Shown: positions 60,876-64,000 of the stretch, in pieces | Position numbering within the stretch: the stretch's first letter is position 1 | How the letters are laid out: each line of letters opens with the position of its first letter | NCBI RefSeq assembly: GCF_017639205.1 | Contig: NZ_CP071139.1 | Location: 3,850,001-3,914,000, forward strand | DNA: 64,000 nt | Reading direction: 5' to 3' | Source of the DNA: Streptomyces nojiriensis | GTDB lineage: Bacteria; Actinomycetota; Actinomycetes; Streptomycetales; Streptomycetaceae | Position numbers and translations under genes: made by a program | The notes under the pieces: model-generated | The model's database searches: none | What the model was told of the DNA's origin: nothing | Seen by the model: the letters and a program-made list of their open reading frames with translations, nothing else

Positions 60876-62024
60876 ATGACCAACACCGCCGCACTCCCGG
60901 CCCGTACGGACGTGGCCATCGTCGGCGCCGGCCCCACCGGCCTCGCCCTCGCCGTGACCCTGGCCGCCGCCGGCGTCGACTTCGTTCTCCTCGACCGGCA
61001 GGCCGAGGGTGCCAACACCTCCCGCGCCGCCGTCGTGCACGCCCGCACCCTGGAGGTCCTCGACGAGCTCGACCCGAGCGGTACCCTCTCCGGCGACCTC
61101 ATCGGCCGCGGCGTCCGCGTCTCCCGGTTCCGCATCCGCGACGGCGCCCGCCCGCTCGCCGCGATCGACTTCGGCGGCTTGCCCACGGCTCACCCCTACG
61201 CGCTGATGGTCCCCCAGTACGAGACCGAGGCCGTGCTCCTGGAGCGCCTGCGGGCCCTCGGCGGCGACGTCCACCGCCCCTGTGAGGTCACCACCGTCAC
61301 CCAGGACGCGGACGGGGTCACCCTCACCACCGCCACCGGCGAAACCCTGCGCGCGGCCCACGCCGTCGGCGCCGACGGGATGCACAGCGTGGTCCGCGGG
61401 GCCGCCGGCATCGGCTTCACCGGCAGCGCGTACGAGGAGTCCTTCGTCCTCGCCGACGTGGCCATGGGCTGGGCCCCGGGCCCGGACGAGGTCACGCTCG
61501 CCTTCAGCACCGACGGACCCACCGTGATCGCCCCGCTGCCCGGAGGGCACTACCGGATCGTGGCCGCCGTCGCCGGGGCCCCCGCCGAGCCGGACCTCGC
61601 CTTCATCCGGGCCCTGATGGACGAGCGCGTCCCCGGCCGGGCCGCCGTCCGCGAACTCGTCTGGTCCTCCCGCTTCCGGATCCATCACAGGGTCGCCGAC
61701 CGGTACCGTGCCGGACGGCTGCTGCTCGCCGGGGACGCGGCCCATGTGCACAGCCCGGCCGGCGGTCAGGGCATGAACACCGGCATCCAGGACGGCTACG
61801 CCCTCGGCCGCGCCCTGGCCACCGGGGACCTCGACGGCTACGAGGCCCGGCGGCGCCCCGTCGCCCGGCGCGTGGTGGCCCTCACGCACCGGATGACCCG
61901 GGCCGCGACCACCCGGAACCCGGTCCTGCGCGCCGCGCGCAACGCCCTGCTGCCGCTGCTCGCCCGCATCCCGGCGCTGCGCGACCGCCTCGCCGCCGAG
62001 CTGGCGGAGCTCAACTACCGCTGA
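60876..62024 (+). CDS. FAD-dependent aromatic monooxygenase
   Basis: 382 residues. Class A flavoprotein hydroxylase fold: VAIVGAGPTGLALAVTLAAAG (dinucleotide-binding GxGxxG), GADGMHSVVRGAAG (DG motif) and LLLAGDAAHVHSPAGGQGMNTGIQDGYAL (GD motif). It is shorter than PHBH/RdmE-type enzymes of ~500 residues because it lacks the C-terminal thioredoxin-like domain. ATG 60876 has GGAGGAGG upstream. It is controlled by the divergent TetR regulator through the CCAACA boxes. The role could be antibiotic or phenol modification; the substrate is not evident. Confidence 0.92.
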   Translation: MTNTAALPARTDVAIVGAGPTGLALAVTLAAAGVDFVLLDRQAEGANTSRAAVVHARTLEVLDELDPSGTLSGDLIGRGVRVSRFRIRDGARPLAAIDFGGLPTAHPYALMVPQYETEAVLLERLRALGGDVHRPCEVTTVTQDADGVTLTTATGETLRAAHAVGADGMHSVVRGAAGIGFTGSAYEESFVLADVAMGWAPGPDEVTLAFSTDGPTVIAPLPGGHYRIVAAVAGAPAEPDLAFIRALMDERVPGRAAVRELVWSSRFRIHHRVADRYRAGRLLLAGDAAHVHSPAGGQGMNTGIQDGYALGRALATGDLDGYEARRRPVARRVVALTHRMTRAATTRNPVLRAARNALLPLLARIPALRDRLAAELAELNYR

Positions 62025-62027
62025 GGC

Positions 62028-62870
62028 TCACTCCACGAAGAGGCCGCGGGCCGCGGCCCGCGCGTCGAAGGCCTCCAGACGGGCCTGGGCGTCCGGCAGG
62101 GCGTCCGCCATCGACTCCAGCAGCACCCGGCCCAGCAGCATCGGCGCACAGGCCGTGTCGAAGGCCAGCCCGGTGCCGACCTGTGCCGGGATCAGCAGGT
62201 CCGAGTGGCGGGCCACGGGGGCGAAGGCCGAGTCGGCGACCGTGACCACGGTCAGGCCGGCCCGCCGCGAGCGTTCCAGCGTGTCCACGACCTCCCGGGG
62301 GTGGCGGGGCAGCGCGAAGCAGAGCAGCGCCGTGGCCCCCTCGTAGCGCGCCGCGTCGATGCGGTCCTCCATCATCGAGCCGCCCTCGTCGAGGAGCCGG
62401 ACGTCCGGGTGGATCTTCGACGCGAAGTACGCGAACCCGCGCGCCTGCGAGGAGGCCGCCCGCAGCCCGAGCACCAGCAGCGGGGTCGAGGCGGCGAGCA
62501 GCCGCCCCGCCTCCTGGACCGGCGTGGGATCGGCGAGCATCGCCGCCAGCTGCCGCAGGTTCTCGATCTCGCCCAGGACGGCCTGCTGGTACTCGTTGTA
62601 CGAGTCGTCGTGCGCGGCCGCGGGCCGCTCGGCGGGGGCCACCTCGCGCAGGTGGCGGCGGAGCGCGGGATATCCGTCGAAGCCCAGCGCCACGGCGAAC
62701 CGGGTCACCGAGGGCTGGCTCACCCCGGCCAGTTCGGCGAGCTCGACGCTCGACAGGAAGGGCACCTCCGCCGCCCCCCGCACCATGCAGTGCGCGATCC
62801 GCCGCTGGGTCGGCGTCAGCCGGTGTCCCTCGAACAGCTTCTGCAGCCGCGCGGCCGGGCTGTCACTCAT
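62028..62870 (-). CDS. MurR/RpiR-family transcriptional regulator
   Basis: 280 residues. N-terminal helix-turn-helix domain (LTPTQRRIAHCMVRGAAEVPFLSSVELAELAGVSQPSVTRFAVALGFDGYPALRRHL) and a C-terminal SIS domain (PLLVLGLRAASSQARGFAYFASKIHPDV, ATALLCFALPRHPREVVDTLERSRRAGLTVVTVAD), which in this family binds a phosphosugar or related effector. Its own promoter contains ACTGAATATCTCAC, partly matching the CTGAAT boxes in front of hutU 4 kb away. It may thus regulate the hut genes; this is inference. Confidence 0.93.
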   Translation of the reverse strand: MSDSPAARLQKLFEGHRLTPTQRRIAHCMVRGAAEVPFLSSVELAELAGVSQPSVTRFAVALGFDGYPALRRHLREVAPAERPAAAHDDSYNEYQQAVLGEIENLRQLAAMLADPTPVQEAGRLLAASTPLLVLGLRAASSQARGFAYFASKIHPDVRLLDEGGSMMEDRIDAARYEGATALLCFALPRHPREVVDTLERSRRAGLTVVTVADSAFAPVARHSDLLIPAQVGTGLAFDTACAPMLLGRVLLESMADALPDAQARLEAFDARAAARGLFVE

Positions 62871-62887
62871 CCCGTCCCCTCCGTCCC

Positions 62888-62905
62888 GGTGAGATATTCA
62901 GTCAC
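62888..62905. promoter_or_regulatory. Possible autoregulatory box of the RpiR gene
   Basis: On the plus strand GGTGAGATATTCAGTCAC contains ATTCAG preceded by a degenerate half. The minus-strand GTGACTGAATATC matches the hutU-side GACTGAATCTATT in its first nine bases. Located 18 bases upstream of the RpiR start. Confidence 0.4.
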
Positions 62906-63010
62906 GGAGCACTCTGCATGCGGTTATGCAGCGGGGCAAGCCGTGCCCGCGATCCGGATACGGGGGCTAGCCCCAGTGCCGGGGCCCACCGGGGTTCCTA
63001 CGGTGGGGGC

Positions 63011-63394
63011 ATGGACGCGCACGCCCAAGAGCTGAAGAAGGAATTCGACGCGACGATGGACGCCCGGCGCGAGCTGGGTCCGGAGTACGAGGCCGCGCTC
63101 GTGGACTCGTTCGTCGAGAAGGTCGACACGCAGGTACGGCGCCGGCTCGCGGAGGAACGCCTGTCCGCGGCCCGCGGTGACGGCCGGGCGCCGTCCGCCG
63201 CCCCGGGGGACGGGAACTTCGGCGAACGCTTCGGCTTCGCGATCATCACCCTCGTCCTGGCGATCCCGCTGTCGGCGATCGCCGTCACGCAGGCGCGGCT
63301 GCCGGGGCTGATCGTCGCCTGGGCGGGGATCGCGGGCGTGAACTTCATCCACGCCCATCGCCTCCGGCGCGGTACGCAGGAACCCCGGGACTGA
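63011..63394 (+). CDS. Small membrane protein, integral membrane hypothetical
   Basis: 127 residues. The N-terminal ~55 residues are charged and probably helical (AQELKKEFDATMDARRELGPEYEAALVDSFVEKVDTQV). After a disordered Gly/Pro/Ala linker come two spans (GFAIITLVLAIPLSAIAV, LIVAWAGIAGVNFIHA). Such proteins are common in Streptomyces as 'integral membrane protein' with no known function. ATG 63011 follows GGTGGGGGC. The gene stands alone, divergent from the RpiR regulator. Confidence 0.78.
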   Translation: MDAHAQELKKEFDATMDARRELGPEYEAALVDSFVEKVDTQVRRRLAEERLSAARGDGRAPSAAPGDGNFGERFGFAIITLVLAIPLSAIAVTQARLPGLIVAWAGIAGVNFIHAHRLRRGTQEPRD

Positions 63395-63424
63395 CCGGCC
63401 GCCGGGCGGGCGCGGGTCCGCTGC

Positions 63425-63470
63425 GGGGGCTCCGCCCCCGAACCCCCTCGCCCCAATCGCCGGCGGGGCT
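63425..63470. repeat. Dispersed GC-rich Streptomyces intergenic repeat, copy 6
   Basis: GGGGGCTCCGCCCCCGAACC followed by CAATCGCCGGCGGGGCT, the same family as the copies at 9463, 22444, 39961, 54349 and 60165. Confidence 0.75.
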
Positions 63471-63490
63471 CGGGTGGAAACGGAACGCGC

Positions 63491-63541
63491 GGGGACCGCC
63501 GCACCCTCGGTCGCCCGAGGGGCGGGACGACGGCGGTCCCC
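63491..63541. terminator. Two-arm hairpin, probable terminator
   Basis: Outer perfect stem GGGGACCGCCG (63491-63501) with CGGCGGTCCCC (63531-63541), and an inner hairpin CCTCGG-tcgc-CCGAGG (63505-63520). It lies ~100 bases beyond the small membrane protein gene. Confidence 0.7.
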
Positions 63542-63823
63542 GCGAAGGACACGGCCGGGTCAGGGCCGTCCGCGTCCGTGGCGTACGCGCGGTCCGGGAG
63601 CCGCTCCGGAGGTACGCACACGCCGTTCCGTGGTGCCGGCCGGGTTCCGGTCTCCCGGGCTTCCCTGCCGACGAACACCACTGTGCCCGAGCCGTGTTAA
63701 GCGGGTGCTGCCGTCACGTGTCATGCCCGTACCGTTTGCGCGAAGGCCGCGCCACGGGCCGGGCGGTGCCCGGGGCGGGATGCGGGACGTGGGCCCGCGC
63801 CCCGCTCCCGGGCGCGCCGCGGG

Positions 63824-64000
63824 CTACTTCCCGGACTTGGCCAGGAAGGCCAGCAGGTCCTGACGGCTCACCACACCGGTGGGCTTGCCCTCGACCAGCA
63901 CGATCGCCGCGTCCGCCTCGCCGAGCACCGCCATCAGCTCGGACACCGGCTCGCCGGAGCCGACCTGCGGCAGCGGGGAGCTCATGTGCTTCTCCAGCGG
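63824..64000 (-). CDS. cbs: Cystathionine beta-synthase, C-terminal end only (cut by window edge)
   Basis: The last 58 residues of a protein on the minus strand: PLEKHMSSPLPQVGSGEPVS, then LGEADAAIVLVEGKPTGVVSRQDLLAFLAKSGK and TAG. This is the second CBS domain (ligand-binding Bateman module) of the actinobacterial cystathionine beta-synthase, which condenses homocysteine and serine. The N-terminal PLP domain is outside the window. Other CBS-domain proteins cannot be fully excluded, but the ending TGVVSRQDLLAFL fits this enzyme well. Confidence 0.85.
   Translation of the reverse strand, partial: PLEKHMSSPLPQVGSGEPVSELMAVLGEADAAIVLVEGKPTGVVSRQDLLAFLAKSGK

Larger units (their letters stand above)
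63395..63823. other. Intergenic region before cystathionine beta-synthase
   Basis: About 430 bases. It begins with a GGGGCTCCGCCCC-family repeat and the hairpin at 63491. The rest (63545-63820) is GC-rich with no ribosome binding site-supported frame. I see nothing in it. Confidence 0.5.

Overview
The window is a very GC-rich stretch of a Streptomyces chromosome. The evidence is the G/C-ending codons, the WhiB sporulation regulator, five LytR-CpsA-Psr (LCP) proteins, F420 biosynthesis genes, many GTG starts, and the leader of a Streptomyces-type rRNA operon at the left edge. From memory, the gene order matches the conserved Streptomyces core between an rRNA operon and cystathionine beta-synthase. 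I found no phage, plasmid, insertion sequence, tRNA gene or CRISPR array.

Left part (1-17,800): an rRNA leader with tandem promoters on the minus strand; a SpoIIM-like and an RDD membrane protein; adenosylhomocysteinase; a signal-peptidase-fold protein that lacks both catalytic residues; a cation efflux protein; then a minus-strand block for mannose-phosphate metabolism and envelope polymers (phosphomannomutase, Trm112-like protein, SIS-domain isomerase-like protein, mannose-6-phosphate isomerase). A small-protein pair, a secreted DUF5719 protein, a 1219-residue membrane glycosyltransferase and whiB follow.

Middle (18,300-40,000): cysteine dioxygenase, the F420 genes fbiA-fbiB, a DNA glycosylase, a secreted peptidoglycan amidase/PGRP, and an envelope cluster with five LCP ligases, a family 2 glycosyltransferase, a sugar-1-phosphate nucleotidyltransferase and a UDP-glucose/GDP-mannose-type dehydrogenase. 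Thioesterase and acyl-CoA dehydrogenase genes lie among them. Three copies of a long-hairpin repeat element sit directly at gene 3' ends here.

Right part (40,000-64,000): purK-purE with two M19 dipeptidase paralogues, one of which has lost all six metal ligands; a GtrA protein with an overlapping 15-codon leader; a two-component system; a POT peptide transporter; a four-gene operon for secreted surface proteins, two of which carry sortase sorting signals (LPQTG and LAETG); a histidine-utilisation cluster (hutU, an allantoate-amidohydrolase-like gene in the place of hutG, hutF, hutI) with a palindromic operator; a frameshifted PLP-decarboxylase gene; a TetR-controlled flavin monooxygenase; an RpiR regulator; and the 3' end of cystathionine beta-synthase.

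The main themes are cell-envelope polymer synthesis and attachment, and amino-acid/one-carbon catabolism. The observations most worth following up are the hairpin elements with compensatory arm changes, two pseudoenzymes (signal peptidase fold and M19 dipeptidase), the sortase-anchored operon and the hut operator logic.
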